The notes: generated from the letters alone by a model not told the origin. A stretch of DNA of 64,000 nucleotides from Macrotis lagotis (GCF_037893015.1 NC_133658.1:639125825-639189824); one strand, 5' to 3'; counted from the first letter of the stretch, positions 33,720 through 44,933 are shown. Translations and numbers: made by a program.

Positions 33720-33748
33720 CCGCCGCCGCCGCCGCCGCCGCCGCCGCC
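33720..33748. repeat. (CCG)9-10 run followed by a degenerate CCT/CCG tract
   Basis: About 29 bases of CCG units lead into CTCCGCCTCCGCCTCC-type sequence to about 33810. This is probably within or near the 5' leader. Confidence 0.85.
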
Positions 33749-33848
33749 TCCCGCTTCTCCTCCGCCTCCGCCTCCGCCTCCTCCCGCCTCCCCGCCTCCT
33801 CCCCTCCGCTGGCGTTTTGTTCAGCCAGCTATGAGAGGGGAGACGAGT

Positions 33849-34066
33849 TGACAGTGATTTGACAGTGATTTAAACCCGCTTTTGTCGCCGGTGCCTTTTT
33901 TATTTTTATTTTTATTTTTTTTAATTATTAAAAATTGTTTTTTTTTGGCGCGTGTGCGTGCGTGTGTGTGTATGTGTGTGGTTCTGGGTCCTTTTGTTTT
34001 TTTTTGTTTCTTGTTTCTGGTGTTGCCTTTTGTTGCGATTGTTGTTGCTGGTGTCGCCCAGCCCGC
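33849..34066 (+). other. ACVR2A: U/GU-rich 5' leader segment of ACVR2A
   Basis: Inside the CpG island, composition flips to T-rich: TTTTTTATTTTTATTTTTAT, then GCGTGTGTGTGTATGTGTGT, then TTTTGTTTTTTTTTGTTTC. It begins with a short tandem TTGACAGTGAT TTGACAGTGAT. It lies 140-350 bases upstream of the start codon and is probably part of the 5' UTR, but the transcription start is not proven. U-rich and GU-rich tracts can bind RNA-binding proteins; that role is inference. Confidence 0.55.
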
Positions 34067-34095
34067 GGAGCCTCGCCATCCAGGGAGCTCCGACT

Positions 34096-34113
34096 ATGCC
34101 CTATGACGCTTGA
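34096..34113 (+). other. Short upstream ORF (MPYDA) in the ACVR2A leader
   Basis: ATG CCC TAT GAC GCT TGA. An A at -3 gives a moderate start context. It ends 89 bases before the ACVR2A start codon, a spacing that allows reinitiation. The next ATG overlaps it. Confidence 0.6.
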
Positions 34114-34257
34114 CCGGCCCCCGGGGGTTCGGCTCCGAGGAAGACCCAGGGCACCGGAGACCTCGCCACAACTTGCCACGGATTGCCCGGCGCCTCGGGA
34201 AAATGGGAGCCGCCGCAAAGTTGGCGTTCGCCGTCTTTCTCATCTCTTGCTCTTCAG
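34103..34257 (+). other. Overlapping upstream ORF, out of frame with ACVR2A
   Basis: The ATG at 34103 has a weak context (C at -3, A at +4). Its frame is shifted by one relative to the receptor and stays open through the end of exon 1, overlapping the whole signal-peptide exon. The stop must lie in exon 2; the TAG at 34259 is intronic. Ribosomes starting here would bypass the receptor start. Confidence 0.5.
34203..34257 (+). CDS. ACVR2A: ACVR2A coding exon 1 (activin receptor type 2A), partial gene
   Basis: This 55-base exon encodes MGAAAKLAFAVFLISCSS plus the first base of the next codon. I recall the human ACVR2A signal peptide and exon length as identical. The product is a single-pass plasma-membrane serine/threonine kinase receptor that binds activins, myostatin and related TGF-beta ligands and activates type I receptors for SMAD2/3 signalling. 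Only the cleaved signal peptide is encoded here: a short n-region with Lys6, a hydrophobic core LAFAVFLI and a small-residue end. The start has a good Kozak context (A at -3, G at +4) and is the first in-frame ATG. The donor TTCAG/GTAGGT follows at 34258. Ligand-binding, transmembrane and kinase exons lie beyond the window. Confidence 0.96.
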
Positions 34258-34263
34258 GTAGGT
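34258..34263 (+). other. ACVR2A: Splice donor of ACVR2A intron 1
   Basis: CAG/GTAGGT is a near-consensus 5' splice site in phase 1, matching the remembered human exon 1 boundary. Confidence 0.93.
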
Positions 34264-34399
34264 GGAGTGGGACGAGCGCGGCGGCGGCGGCGGCGGCGGC
34301 TGCTTGTTGTCGGGTCGTTGTGCTTCGGTGGAGAGGCCCCCCCCCCCAACCCTCCCACTCCGGTTTGATTCTGATCTGCAAACCTCCGTGAATTTTCTT

Positions 34400-35356
34400 T
34401 ACGATCGGTTTGAGTTAGCTTGGTCTGCTGCCCCGAGTGAATGCTCTGTTTGTCGAAGTGAATGAGAAAGTAAATGGTGTGTGGCCATAGCGCCGGGTGA
34501 CAGCTTCTGCGAGCTTTCAATGAAGCCGCAGATACCACAGGTGACATTTTATGTTCAGATTGGAAGCCTGGTGAGGCGGATTCCAAATCATGTAGCTTCA
34601 TTGCAAATGGAATTCCCACAGCCAGTGTTTTTAAATCGGTGCATCTCGCACGAACATTATGGTAGCCATTTAGTCCACTACTTAATTTTGTTAGTGTGAG
34701 GAACATTCGTCTGTGATCAATAATCTCTCATTTCAACTGGGTCCCACATCTTAAACTCGAGTGTCCAGCGGTGTTCAAAAAAATAGTTGCTGTTCTGAGA
34801 GTGATTAACTAGTACTGTATGCAGAGAATGGATTTGAGCTGTGGCTTATGGTTTTCTCTGTAGATTTTGCTCACCTACATAATGCTTCTTGTTTTGAAAC
34901 TCTCGATTAGAGGTATTGTTTTCTTAGTAGGGAAATTGCTTATGTAAAATAACCTAGAGTCAAAAAATTGAATTCTTTAGCGAGATTGTTTGAGGATTTA
35001 TATATCAGTGGTTGGAAGGATGATCTAGCTATTTTTCTATTTAGAATTTCGATCTGGAAAGACTATATTACGGTTTCAACCAGTGGTTGGAAAAGATGTC
35101 TAGTCGTTTATATTGGAAAATCTATTAATGTTATACTACTAAACAGCCCAAAGGTGTGCATTCAATAAGATACATATTGAATAGATTAAATATACTTTAA
35201 AATATACTAGATTTGTTTACCATAACATGCAACTCTTAATTGCGTAGGTTGTAAAGTGAAGAGACTATATTACATATGTCATTTGACAGTTGGATTTTTG
35301 TGGCCATATCTTAATCTTACTTGCCATAGGGGGTGGTAGTCATTTCTTTGTGTATT
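34400..35356. other. Intron 1 start, mostly single-copy
   Basis: AT-rich and free of recognisable repeats, adjoining the CpG island. Enhancer content cannot be judged from sequence alone. Confidence 0.45.
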
Positions 35357-35382
35357 TCTCTCTGTCTCTGTCTCTGTCTCTG

Positions 35383-35426
<44 letters not shown>

Positions 35427-35460
35427 CCCCCTCCCTCCCTCCATTTCTCTCTCTCTCTCA
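35357..35460. repeat. Compound (TCTG)n/(TC)n/(CCCT)n microsatellite
   Basis: TCTCTG repeats pass into TC repeats, then CCCTCCCTCC, then TC again. Pure pyrimidine on the plus strand, so triplex (H-DNA) formation is possible. The open frames are repeat translations. Confidence 0.9.
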
Positions 35461-38165
35461 CCAAATGCATACACACAACCTTTGAATTCTATAGGATTTT
35501 GCTGAATGGTACATTTCCTTGTGGTTAATAAATGGATAAAGTCTAGTCTTATGTCTGTAGTGGTATTGATCAGTTCCGGGTGGGCTGAATGTACTGTGAA
35601 ATGGCGATCATTGCCAGAGATTAACCAAAAGAATCATGTCTGTTTAAATGGAAGAAGGAATGTGCTTAGGGCAGGCTGACAGCTCTTTTTATGCATGATT
35701 TGGGAGGGAAGATGAACAATGGCATGGCTTAAAAGAAGAAGGCCTCAATAACATTAAATCTTTTTTTTCTCGCTTGCATAGTGCTTTAATGTTGTGATTT
35801 TTTTTATTTTCCCCAGTACTCCTATTCTGTTCTCTTATGCTCTAGCTGATGTATTCCTCTTGTTCTTGAGGAATCTTCTATTGAACCCCCTTTTCAGCTC
35901 TCCTGCCTTGGAGGAGGAGGAGCATGACTGCCTCTTAACTGCCCAAGGAATTGTGGACATTACACCATTCCAAACCCACCTGAGTCACACTAATTGGTGA
36001 ACAAGGTTGTTCTTGAGCAGACATAAGGCACTACTTCTGGAAAAAGGAGGCTTGCTGTATAGCTCTTGCAGCTTTCTCCACTTAGCTTGGGAGCAAGAGA
36101 AGAGAAATTGAGCAACGGTTTTCCTGTAAGATCATTTTCACTAGGCCAGCAGGTAAATAGCCATAATTCTGCTGCTGTAAAATGCTTCCTTTACAATAAG
36201 ACTAGTAGGAAGAAAGAAAATAAATGCTGCATAGCATAAAAAAAATTTCTAAAGAGGTAATCTGTTAATAACAATTGAGTAATTTTTTAACTTAAAATAT
36301 TAGATTTTTAAAGGATTTCTTATATTAAGTAGATCACTGAGTATTTCATTGTGTTGCTCTAATGTTGATTTTTATCTTGGGTATAAAATCTGTCATTGTT
36401 GAAATGTTTATCATTATATTTTTAAAAACTTGATAGCTTTTCAGATTCATCTTTCCTGGATAGTGCATATTATATTAGTCTACTCATTTTAAAAATAATG
36501 AACATTAGAGAATAAAACTTTTATTCTATATTAGGTTTTTGGTTAGAGATTTTTTTGTCTCACAACCTTTCTTATTTAATTTTTCTAAATATCTATTTGT
36601 TTATATACACATAATGTGTTCAAAGGTCAGGTTATGTAGAGTCTACCTGTTGGATATAGGCAGATGTGTATAATATTTAATTTGCTGTTTTAATCTCCTA
36701 AAATAGAGATATCTTAAGGACTTAGAATCATCTTAGAATGCTTTTTATAATCCTGAGTTTTTAATATTTTTAGGCTTTTTACAAAAGTTTTTATCTTCTA
36801 TAATGTGACAGTTTAAATCTGTAAATTCATCTTCAGCATTTTATTTCATTATTATTTTCTTAATTTGAAGAAAATTTTAAGATGTGAGAATGATTATAAT
36901 TTGTGCTTTCAAGGACCTGGGTTTATCATGAGTTCTTACACTAATATAATATTCAAAGTATATTGAAATAAGTGAAAACTTACTAGTTTTGAGAACAGAG
37001 CATCTATTAACTATATTTGACAAAACAAGAAATGAAATATTGTTTATTAACAATTATTTTCATTCAGTTCTGGTATGCTTTTCAGTTTTACTTTTTGCTG
37101 TAACAATGACTCCTTCTGGCTAAAGAGTAGTTTATTTGAAAAGCCTTACTTTGTTATTACAGGAGCCATAATCTTTTAATATTGTATCTACACAAATTCA
37201 AATTGTATCCAGTGATCATTTCAGAAGCAAAGAAATACTTTCAATTTTCTCTGCTTTATAGAATTCTTATAAAACAAAACAAAACAAAGAAAAAAGCAAC
37301 AAGCTATTTGTTTTGCCTGTGAATGGAATCTTTTCTGAAAAAGAGAACCTATAAGTGGATTGTTTCGGTAATGTCTAGTCACCTTTGTACAGGAAAACAT
37401 CTTTGCATTATCTTTTCTTGAATGATTGCTTCTAAAAATATTAGAAAATGTTATAGTTCATTATGTGATTGAGATTTTCTATTATATATACTATTACTTT
37501 TTTAAATTAAGATAGAATACTTGTAAATATCTTCTTTGGGAACTACATTATTTTACATTTGCTCTGGACCTGTATGTATCTGGTTTGCTGAGACAGTCAA
37601 CTTAAAAGAAATCTTTTCTATGTTCTTGTTGAGATGTCTTGGGGTTTTGTTGGGTTTTTTTTTAACATGGTGGCTGCAAGTTTTGCAATTGGATTGGATT
37701 AATTAGTAATATTTAGTATCTCATTGAGGTAGTTTATGGAAGCGAATTTGAATTGTTTTTTTCCCAAGGAATAATTTTATTTAAAGAGTTTTAATGCCAA
37801 TGACTTTTAAAAATTATTTCATTTGTTTGTTTATTGTTTTCTATATGTGTATAGAATTATTAGCTATATTTTGGATTACATTGAATAAACTCTTTAACAA
37901 TGCCCTTGCCCTTCAGAAGAATAAGATTTGGTCATAAGTAGAATTGCTTGTACTTTATGATAGAACTCTAATTTTTAAGGAAGCCTTAACCAACCATGTT
38001 GAGAATTCACTAAGCAGCATGTACCTTCAGAGGGTAATCTTGAAGTAAATTTTTAAGGTGTGATTGTTATTTTGATATCTTAATAACAGCTTCCCAGTGT
38101 TTTTATCTTAATAATGCTGATAATTTTTCACATAAATTTGACTCACAAAAATTTAATTGCTGAGA
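35461..38165. other. AT-rich intronic DNA, nothing recognised
   Basis: About 2.7 kb without clear SINE, LINE or DNA transposon, an unusually repeat-poor part of this window. Short AAAAC repeats lie near 37270-37290. Confidence 0.45.
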
Positions 38166-38169
38166 AGCA

Positions 38170-38340
38170 TTAGAGAGTACAGAACTAAATACTTTGGGTG
38201 GATCCCATCTTGATGCCGAATTACCTCTATTATTTTGGGCAAACCACTTTTCTAGACCTCACATTCTTCTATTAAACGTGAAGAGGTTGAACTAGATGTA
38301 GATCTCTTCCAGTTCTAAAATTCTCTGCTCGTTATATATG
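38170..38340 (+). mobile_element. MIR-type SINE, plus strand
   Basis: TTATTTTGGGCAAACCACTT, CTAGACCTCACATTCTTCT and GATCTCTTCCAGTTCTAAAA. Old. Confidence 0.5.
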
Positions 38341-39375
38341 AGGATATGAGCACCTGTTATTCTCTTTGTCTCTCTTTCCTATACTTAAATTCTTATGCGT
38401 TGCTTTTCACTTTTATTGGTTGGATAATCTTGGCTAAAATTATGTCTTAAATTTGCCATTTTATTCTTTTACTGCTGTGACTGACGAAACTTTTGTGTTG
38501 TCTTTCTTTTAGAAGTTGGTTTAAATCATGGTTTGAGCCAAATTGTTGAAGGACACTCTCCCAGTTTTCCTTTCTGTATTTTCTTTGTCTTTCTCCTGTT
38601 TTTTTTCTTTTCTATCTTGTTTTCTCTGTTTCTTTTTTTTCCCGTCCATTTTTGCCTTTTTTTTGACCTGTCTTATCTATGTCATAGACTGACCAATGAC
38701 ACTAGGCATGTCTTATCTCCACTGGTGACATACCAAAAAAGTCTTGACACTTAGTATAATAAATTAAAGTAGATTTAATTTTAGTATCCTTGAAAATTGA
38801 CTATATAGAAATACTTTTGTTCTTTCAACAGATTATTCATTTGTTGGTCTTTGGAATGACATATGCATGCATATAGACAAATTTGGGAGTACTTACTTGG
38901 ATTTGAATAGATTGAACATTATTTACCTCCATCTCCTAGTATTTCTTTTCTTAGTATATTATGTATACTTTTTAATGTATATACACATATAACACATAAA
39001 TAAAATTCTTAGTTTCATTTACTTTTTCTGTGACATTAAGAACCAAATTGTCCATTCATGTCCAGTGGTGCTTTCTTTTTATAGTCTAAATCTGCACATT
39101 ACATTTGAAGTCCTGTGTGGCAGATTTCACTTTGTTAGTTTTTAAATGTGACATTAAATAGTATATTTAGATGTGAGGAGTAGAAATGAAAAAATAAGAG
39201 AAAACTTGGGGGAAAAAACTAATGAATGAGTGAATGAAAGGGATTGGAACTGAGATCTCTCTGAGATCTTTTCCAACTTGTGAATTATACAATAGACAAT
39301 TTTCTCAGAAAGTTTTGGTCCTAAAGTTTTGAATATCTTTAACTCTCTGCACCATATTCTGTTTCTTATCCTTAG
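38341..39375. other. AT-rich intronic DNA, nothing recognised
   Basis: A T-rich 73-codon open frame at 38533-38754 has no recognised domain. Nothing else is supported. Confidence 0.4.
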
Positions 39376-39388
39376 AATGTGCAAAGTA

Positions 39389-39538
39389 GGGGTGGCTAGG
39401 TGGTACAGTGGATAAAACACCGGCCCTGGAGTCAGGAGTACCTGGGTTCAAATCTGGTCTCAGACACTTAATAATTACCTAGCTGTGTGGCCTTGGGCAA
39501 GCCACTTAACCCCGTTTGCCTTGCAAAAACCTAAAAAA
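39389..39538 (+). mobile_element. tRNA-derived SINE, WSINE1-like
   Basis: GGGGTGGCTAGGTGGTACAG, GGGTTCAAATCTGGTCTCAG, TTAATAATTACCTAGCTGTG and CCTTGCAAAAACCTAAAAAA. A 13-bp duplication AATGTGCAAAGTA is exact at 39376-39388 and 39539-39551. It looks young. Confidence 0.93.
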
Positions 39539-39551
39539 AATGTGCAAAGTA

Positions 39552-40430
39552 CCTTCTATGAAGGAATCTTTTTACAGTAGCCCTGAGTGTCTCATGTAGC
39601 CTCTGTGTGAACAATTTCTGAGTACTCATAAAGCAGTCTATCTCGCTACTGCTGGATGACTTTATTGCTTTGAAATGCTTCTCCTGTACTGTGCTGAAAT
39701 ATGACTTCCTAGAATTTCAATCTGTTGGTTCTGGATCTGTTTATCTGAGTTTCACAAAATATGTTGATCCTTTTTTCCTCATCATAGTCCCTCAATCTAA
39801 GGCACCTACCAATTCAATTGAACTCTTCTTCAGGTTGAAATAGCTTGGTCTATCAGCTGTTCTTTAAGTAATTTGACTTGTAGGCCTGACACTATGGTGC
39901 AGTGAAAGGAGTGATGGGATTTGGCATAAGTGGACCTGAGGTCATAATCTAGCTCTGTACATGACTGAAGACAAGTGACATTGGAGTGTTAAGCCTTAAG
40001 TTCTATCTGAAACAGGAATCCCTTCTATAGAATCGCTGACAAGTGATTGGTCATTCAGGCTCTTTATGTAGATCTCTAGCACTACCTATTCTATTCTACT
40101 TTTTTGTTGGGATTTTTTTATATTGATTAAGCTATAACTCTGATTTTCTAACTTCTATATTTTGTTCCTCTGAGCCTAGAAGAACAAGTGATATTCTTTC
40201 AGATATTGGAAGACAACCAACATGGCCTCCTCAGTCTTCTCTTCTCCAGTCTAAATATCTCTAGTTTCTTCAGTTGACTCTTAAATGACAGGATTTTGCA
40301 TCACCTCACTGTTCAGGTCATACTTTTGTCAATGTTCTTTGTAAACTGTGTTGTCTTCAATTTAGTTTAGATGTTAGAATAGATAGTTTACTTAAATCAG
40401 TACTTAAAAAGATTAAATAGAGCAAAATCT
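39552..40430 (+). mobile_element. Probable ancient CR1/L3-like repeat
   Basis: CTTCTCCTGTACTGTGCTG, CAGGTTGAAATAGCTTGGTC, GGAAGACAACCAACATGGCC and CTCCAGTCTAAATATCTCTAG resemble the old CR1/L3-like family seen at 13380 and 43020. A MIR-like piece (GGTGCAGTGAAAGGAGTGATG) interrupts it near 39895. Confidence 0.4.
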
Positions 40431-40639
40431 TAGAAGGTAAAAAAATAGAATCCTTTGAAAGGGCATTGGATTTTTCTCTTCATATCAGGACATGATTGCC
40501 CTAGTTAGATGTTTCTGAAACTATTTATTGTCTGGAAACAGTTTTGAAGGAAACATTTTTGGTTATAAAGAGGCTAAGAATCTCTTCCTTTTGCTGGATC
40601 TTCATTTACTCTTATTAGGAGGGGTAAAAAGGGCATTGG

Positions 40640-40880
40640 GCTGCTGGGTAGTGCAGCAGATAGAGGACTGACACTGGAGTCAGAAAGATTCATCTTCTTG
40701 AGTTCAAATTTGGCTTCAGATTCCTCCTAGCTGTGTGACTGAGGATCATGTTTGCCTCAGTTTCCTCATCTGTAAAAATGAGCTGGAGAAGGAAGTGGCA
40801 AATCATTCCAGTGTCTTTGCCAAGAAAACTTCAAATGGGGTCACAGAGTTAGACATGACTGAAAGGATTGAATAACAAGG
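40640..40880 (+). mobile_element. MAR1-type SINE, plus strand
   Basis: CTGCTGGGTAGTGCAGCAG, TTTCCTCATCTGTAAAAATG, AGCTGGAGAAGGAAGTGGCA, AATCATTCCAGTGTCTTTGC, CAAGAAAACTTCAAATGGGG and GAGTTAGACATGACTGAAAG end in AATAACAA. This matches my memory of the marsupial MAR1 layout with an RTE-type tail. Confidence 0.75.
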
Positions 40881-41145
40881 TGGTGCAGTGGGTAGAACAC
40901 TGGGCCTGAAGTTGAGAAAAATCTGTCCTTGGATCTGTCCTCAGATACTTATCCTGAGGATAGTAAGTTGCTTAACCTCTGTTTTCCTCAGGTACTTACT
41001 AGCTGTATGACCCTGAGCAAGTCACTTAACTTATTTGCCTCAGTTCCTCATTTGTAAAGAGTTGGTGGAGGCAAGGGCAAATCACTCCAATATCTTTGCC
41101 AATAAATCCCCAAATAAGAGTAACAAAGAGTTGGTCACAACAGAA
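40881..41145 (+). mobile_element. MAR1-type SINE, plus strand, second copy
   Basis: AGGTGGTGCAGTGGGTAGAA, a 5' rearrangement repeating the ACTTA/CTCAG blocks, then AATCACTCCAATATCTTTGC and GTTGGTCACAACAG. It directly abuts the previous copy's tail, so it probably inserted there. Confidence 0.65.
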
Positions 41146-41660
41146 AAAGAAAGGATATATTAATTTTCAATTTTCAAATTACAGTTTACAATGCAAGGGT
41201 TGCCCCCCCCCCCCAATAGGTCTTAGCTTGGACTTTGCAGTAAATATTTGAGTTGAGAAATCCTTAGGTATTATTTTTGAGTAATCACTCCAATTATAAT
41301 CTTCTCTTCCTTCCGCTTCCTCCTCCTTCTTCCTCCTCCTTTCTTTTTTTCCTTTTTAGCTCCCTCTTCCTCAAACTCTTTATTTTTACTTGCTTATTTT
41401 TGCTCCTTAGTAATTTGAAATTTTTTTTTTCAAAAATGTGCTCAAATTTGACTTTTTTATATTCATTACCATCAAGGAAAACAACCCACTTTATAAAGCC
41501 TGCTTTTGTTTACATGTAATAGTTATTATATTAAAGCAGAAGTAGGTTGAAATTCAAGTGTCATTTAAGTCCAAATTTTTGTGGGGTAGGGCAGAGCAAT
41601 GGAGTCAACTTAATTAAAAATTTTTATAATTGCTACTTAAAAATACTTTATACTCAAAGT
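41146..41660. other. Intronic DNA, nothing recognised
   Basis: A short C run is at 41203-41213, and a pyrimidine-rich stretch with a spurious open frame is at about 41277-41519. Confidence 0.4.
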
Positions 41661-41664
41661 CAGA

Positions 41665-41825
41665 TTTAGAGGTACAAGTCCACCTGTCTTGTTTTACTAG
41701 TGAAGAAACTGAGGTCCAGAGAGATCAAATGATCAGCCCAAAGTCCCACAGGTAGTTAAGTAACAGAGAAAGGATTCTCCAGTCCATTGACTTCAAATCC
41801 AGTGTTCTTGTAAACCATACTGCCT
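41665..41825 (-). mobile_element. MIR, minus strand
   Basis: GAAGAAACTGAGGTCCAGAG, AGATCAAATGATCAGCCCAA and GTCCCACAGGTAGTTAAGTA are the complement of MIR. Confidence 0.65.
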
Positions 41826-42599
41826 TTTTTTTAAAAAAAATATGAATCACCTAAAAAAGCAGAGTTTCTGCTTTATATTGTAGACTATGCCAATTAGCAA
41901 AATTAAGACATTGAATATACTTAAAGTTACATATGAGATATATATGTGTACATATTAATTGGAAAATTTTCTGTAACTTCCCTGGGGAGACACTTGGAAG
42001 AGGAGGATAGGTTTTAAAATTAGAACGAATGTGTCCTGGTGGATGGATAAGAATTTGTTTTAATTTCAACAGAGCTGTGTGGGTAAAAGGGAAAGAAAGT
42101 TGGGTCAGGAAAATAAAGGAAAGTAGTATTCATAGTGGTTATTTAAAGGAATTTCAACTATTGAAATAACATTGAGGAAAGAATATGTGATTAGAAGACC
42201 TTCATGCTAGTATGATAATAACTCATTTAATTTGTTCACAATAACACTATCTCATTTTAATGATGAGGTAACCTTAGGAAATCTCTTTGAGCAAAATGAT
42301 TTCTGAAGAGTCACTGAAGTAATAAAATCCCAAAGGTGGCATTCAAAGCTAGATTTTGTGACTGTACTTTTTACACCTTAACTACTCCCCTTGAAACAGC
42401 AGTTGTGATTGAAGAGAGGCTTTAACTGAGGCTCACTTTTACAAAGTTAAAAGAAGGGATGGGATATGAGGGAAATGCTGCCTATCTTCTTTCATTTCAG
42501 ATTTGAACACCTAATGAAATTTGTGGTATATAGAGACTGTGGCATATTAAATAATTCAAAGATTATAGGTAGAATTTGAAGGCTTCCATATAAGAAGAT
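41826..42599. other. Intronic DNA with a probable MIR fragment
   Basis: 42205-42380 (TAATGATGAGGTAACCTTAG and similar) is a likely decayed MIR on the minus strand. Nothing else was recognised. Confidence 0.4.
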
Positions 42600-42845
42600 T
42601 GTATCTATTCCAGAGATAGAAGATTGGGTTTGGAGTTGCTTTGGATAATTACTAGCTGTGTGGTCCTGGGCAAGTCTCTTCACATCTGTCTGCCTTAGTT
42701 TCCTCGTCTGCAGAATGAGAAAAATAATTGCATTTATCTTGAAAGGTTGTGTGAAAACCAAATTATATACTATTTTTTTAAATCATATACTATTAATAAA
42801 GTGTTTTGCAGGCCTTTAAGCACTATATAGATGTGAACTGTTATT
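42600..42845 (+). mobile_element. MIR, plus strand
   Basis: TTACTAGCTGTGTGGTCCTG, GGCAAGTCTCTTCACATCTG, TTTCCTCGTCTGCAGAATGA and GCAGGCCTTTAAGCACTATA preserve the full MIR block order. Confidence 0.75.
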
Positions 42846-43019
42846 TTTTGGGCTCATGTTCAGAATGGTCTATTAATTTTTTTACACAGAGATCTATGCT
42901 AATAGCATGGTCAAGGGGATCCTGATGCCTTTGTAGTGAAGATAAAGTTCACAAGGTCAGAGTAGGAAGGTATCTCAGTTTCTGTTTAGTTCAATTTGTA
43001 CATGAAAAAGAATCCTTAC

Positions 43020-43930
43020 TACATATCCAGCAAGTCATAATCCATTTTGTTTGAAGTGGTCCTTTGCTTGAATACTTCCATGAAGTGTAACCCATTATTT
43101 TCTAAGGCAGTTCATTTGTTTTTAATCATTTTAGAACTACTGTGAAATTTTTCCTTATTTCAAGCCTAAATTTGTCACTTTGCATCTTCCATTAATTGTT
43201 TATAGTTGTGCCTCCTAGGGCCAGATAAAGTGTGATCTCTATTCTGTGTTGTCAGACTTCCCAGTCCTTAAAGACATTTATTTTGTCTTTTCTAAACCTT
43301 TTCTTTTTTTTTTCCTTCAAGTCATGGTTATATAGCAGGGACTTGAGACACTTTATTATTATGTTTAAATATCTTCTGGACATGTTGTCCAGTTAATTAA
43401 GGTCCTTCAGAAAATTTGGGACCCCCTAAATCAAAGCAGTATTCCTGATGACTGATTAGAGCATTTGCTATGGAATTATCATCTCCTTTTTCATGAACCC
43501 ATGGTTCTCAACATAGTCCAAGATTGTAGTAGCTTTTTTTTTTTGGTCTGCTAAAATCACACTATTGACTCATTGAATTTGCTGTCCCCTAAAATGTCTA
43601 GGTCTTTTTGAGATGGATAGTTGTCTAACTATGCCTCCCTTATCTTGTGTTAGCAAAGTTTATTTCTTGAGCTCAGATCTAAGACTTAACACTTGTATCT
43701 TTAAAATTTCATCTTATTAGATCCAGGTCAGAGTGCTGGTCTTTCAGAATCTTTTTGTATCTTCTTTTACCTTGTGATAATTATCCCTTCTAGCTTGCAG
43801 ATGTATGTCAACTATCTATTAATTTATTCCTATTATTGATAAAAATGCTGAAAAATCTAGAGCCAATCATAGGTCCCTAGGATAATCCACTTTCAAGTTG
43901 ACATGAATAATTATTTTTGTGACACTGATC
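43020..43930 (+). mobile_element. Ancient CR1-clade/L3-like repeat
   Basis: GGTCTTTTTGAGATGGATAG, AAATTTCATCTTATTAGATC, CAGGTCAGAGTGCTGGTCTT, GATAAAAATGCTGAAAAATC and GGTCCCTAGGATAATCCACT follow the order of the copy at 13380-14050. Family name uncertain. Confidence 0.55.
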
Positions 43931-43934
43931 ATAT

Positions 43935-44850
43935 AATGATTTTTAAAAATGTTTTATATGGAAATATTTATTTAAAAAAGTTTTGTTGATAGCATATGTT
44001 TCTTACATTATTGTTATCCCAAATATTTCTTCCTCCTAGAGAATCACCCCATATAACAAATAATAATTTTTAGGAAGAAAAAAAAAGCCACCCAACTGAT
44101 CGATATGTAGAAAAAGTCTGAAAATATGTGTAATAATACTCCCACCTTTATAAAGAGGTGGGTTGGGGTAGACCTACTTGATCTTTATAATTTTGTTACA
44201 TTTGCCTTCTATTTTTTGGTATGTAATTGTTCTTTCATTTATATAATTTCAATTATTATGTATATTGTCTTCCTTATTTTACTTACTTTTTTCTTTTATC
44301 AGTTCCTATAGATCTTTATATGATTGTCTGGCTTCATCACATGCATCATTTCTTATAGCACAGTAATATTCCAAAGCAGTCACATACTACAATTTGTCAT
44401 TCCTCAGTTGATGAGCAAGTTGTTGGGTACCTACTTTGTTTTTAATTCTTCTCACAAAAACAGCTGCTGTAAAAGTTTTTGAATATATGGACATTTTTCT
44501 TCTTACTGGTGGCTTCACTGGGGTGTAAATCCAGTAAAGGAGGCTCTGGTTCAAAGGGTATGGACATATTAGTCATTTTATTTGCATAATTCCAAATCTC
44601 TTTCCAAGATCATGGTACCATTTTATAGCTCTGCCAACAATGTATTAGTGTACTTCTTATTCTACAACCTGTCCAGCATTTATTATTGCCATTTTTGTCC
44701 TTTTTACCAATTTACAGAATGTAAGATGTGAAACCTCAAGGTTGCATTTCTCTTTGATTAGTAATTTGGAGCATTCTTTTGTATGGTTTTGAATTCTTTG
44801 CTTCTCAGTTGCTTATTTGGTGGCTCACCATGCTAATTGTTTGGAGAGTG
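43935..44850 (-). mobile_element. L1 3' end, minus strand
   Basis: Complement of an L1 3' UTR and ORF2 end: CATTTCTTATAGCACAGTAA, CATTCCTCAGTTGATGAGCA, GGGGTGTAAATCCAGTAAAG, ATAGCTCTGCCAACAATGTA and GGTTGCATTTCTCTTTGATT. 5'-truncated and diverged. Confidence 0.65.
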
Positions 44851-44933
44851 AGGAAGTGCATACCTTGGTAAGAAAATTGGTGTGTAAAGGACATGACTTT
44901 ATTTTTTATTTTTATTTTTTTTTATTTTTATTT

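Larger units (their letters stand above)
32690..34340 (+). promoter_or_regulatory. ACVR2A: CpG island and promoter region of ACVR2A
   Basis: Base composition changes sharply from AT-rich flanks to a dense CpG island of about 1.65 kb that covers the first coding exon. No TATA box stands out; GC boxes, an ETS site and a CCAAT box are present, typical of a broad housekeeping-type promoter. The transcription start was not determined from sequence. Many long GC-rich open frames on both strands are composition artefacts (poly-Ala, poly-Pro and poly-Arg from CCG runs). The island may also drive antisense or divergent transcription, but nothing here proves it. Confidence 0.9.

Noticed and set aside
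34110-34202. N-terminal extension of ACVR2A in the same frame
   Set aside because: The frame is open upstream but has no ATG before 34203; the known signal peptide starts at MGAAAK.
32521-34391. Many long open frames on both strands of the CpG island (up to 233 codons)
   Set aside because: They are poly-Ala, poly-Pro, poly-Arg and poly-Gly translations of GC-rich DNA and CCG runs, with stop codons depleted by composition. Only the 55-base ACVR2A exon has family identity and a splice donor.
35279-35505. Opposite-strand frames rich in Ser/Leu and Arg/Glu/Thr
   Set aside because: Translations of the TC/TCTG microsatellite.
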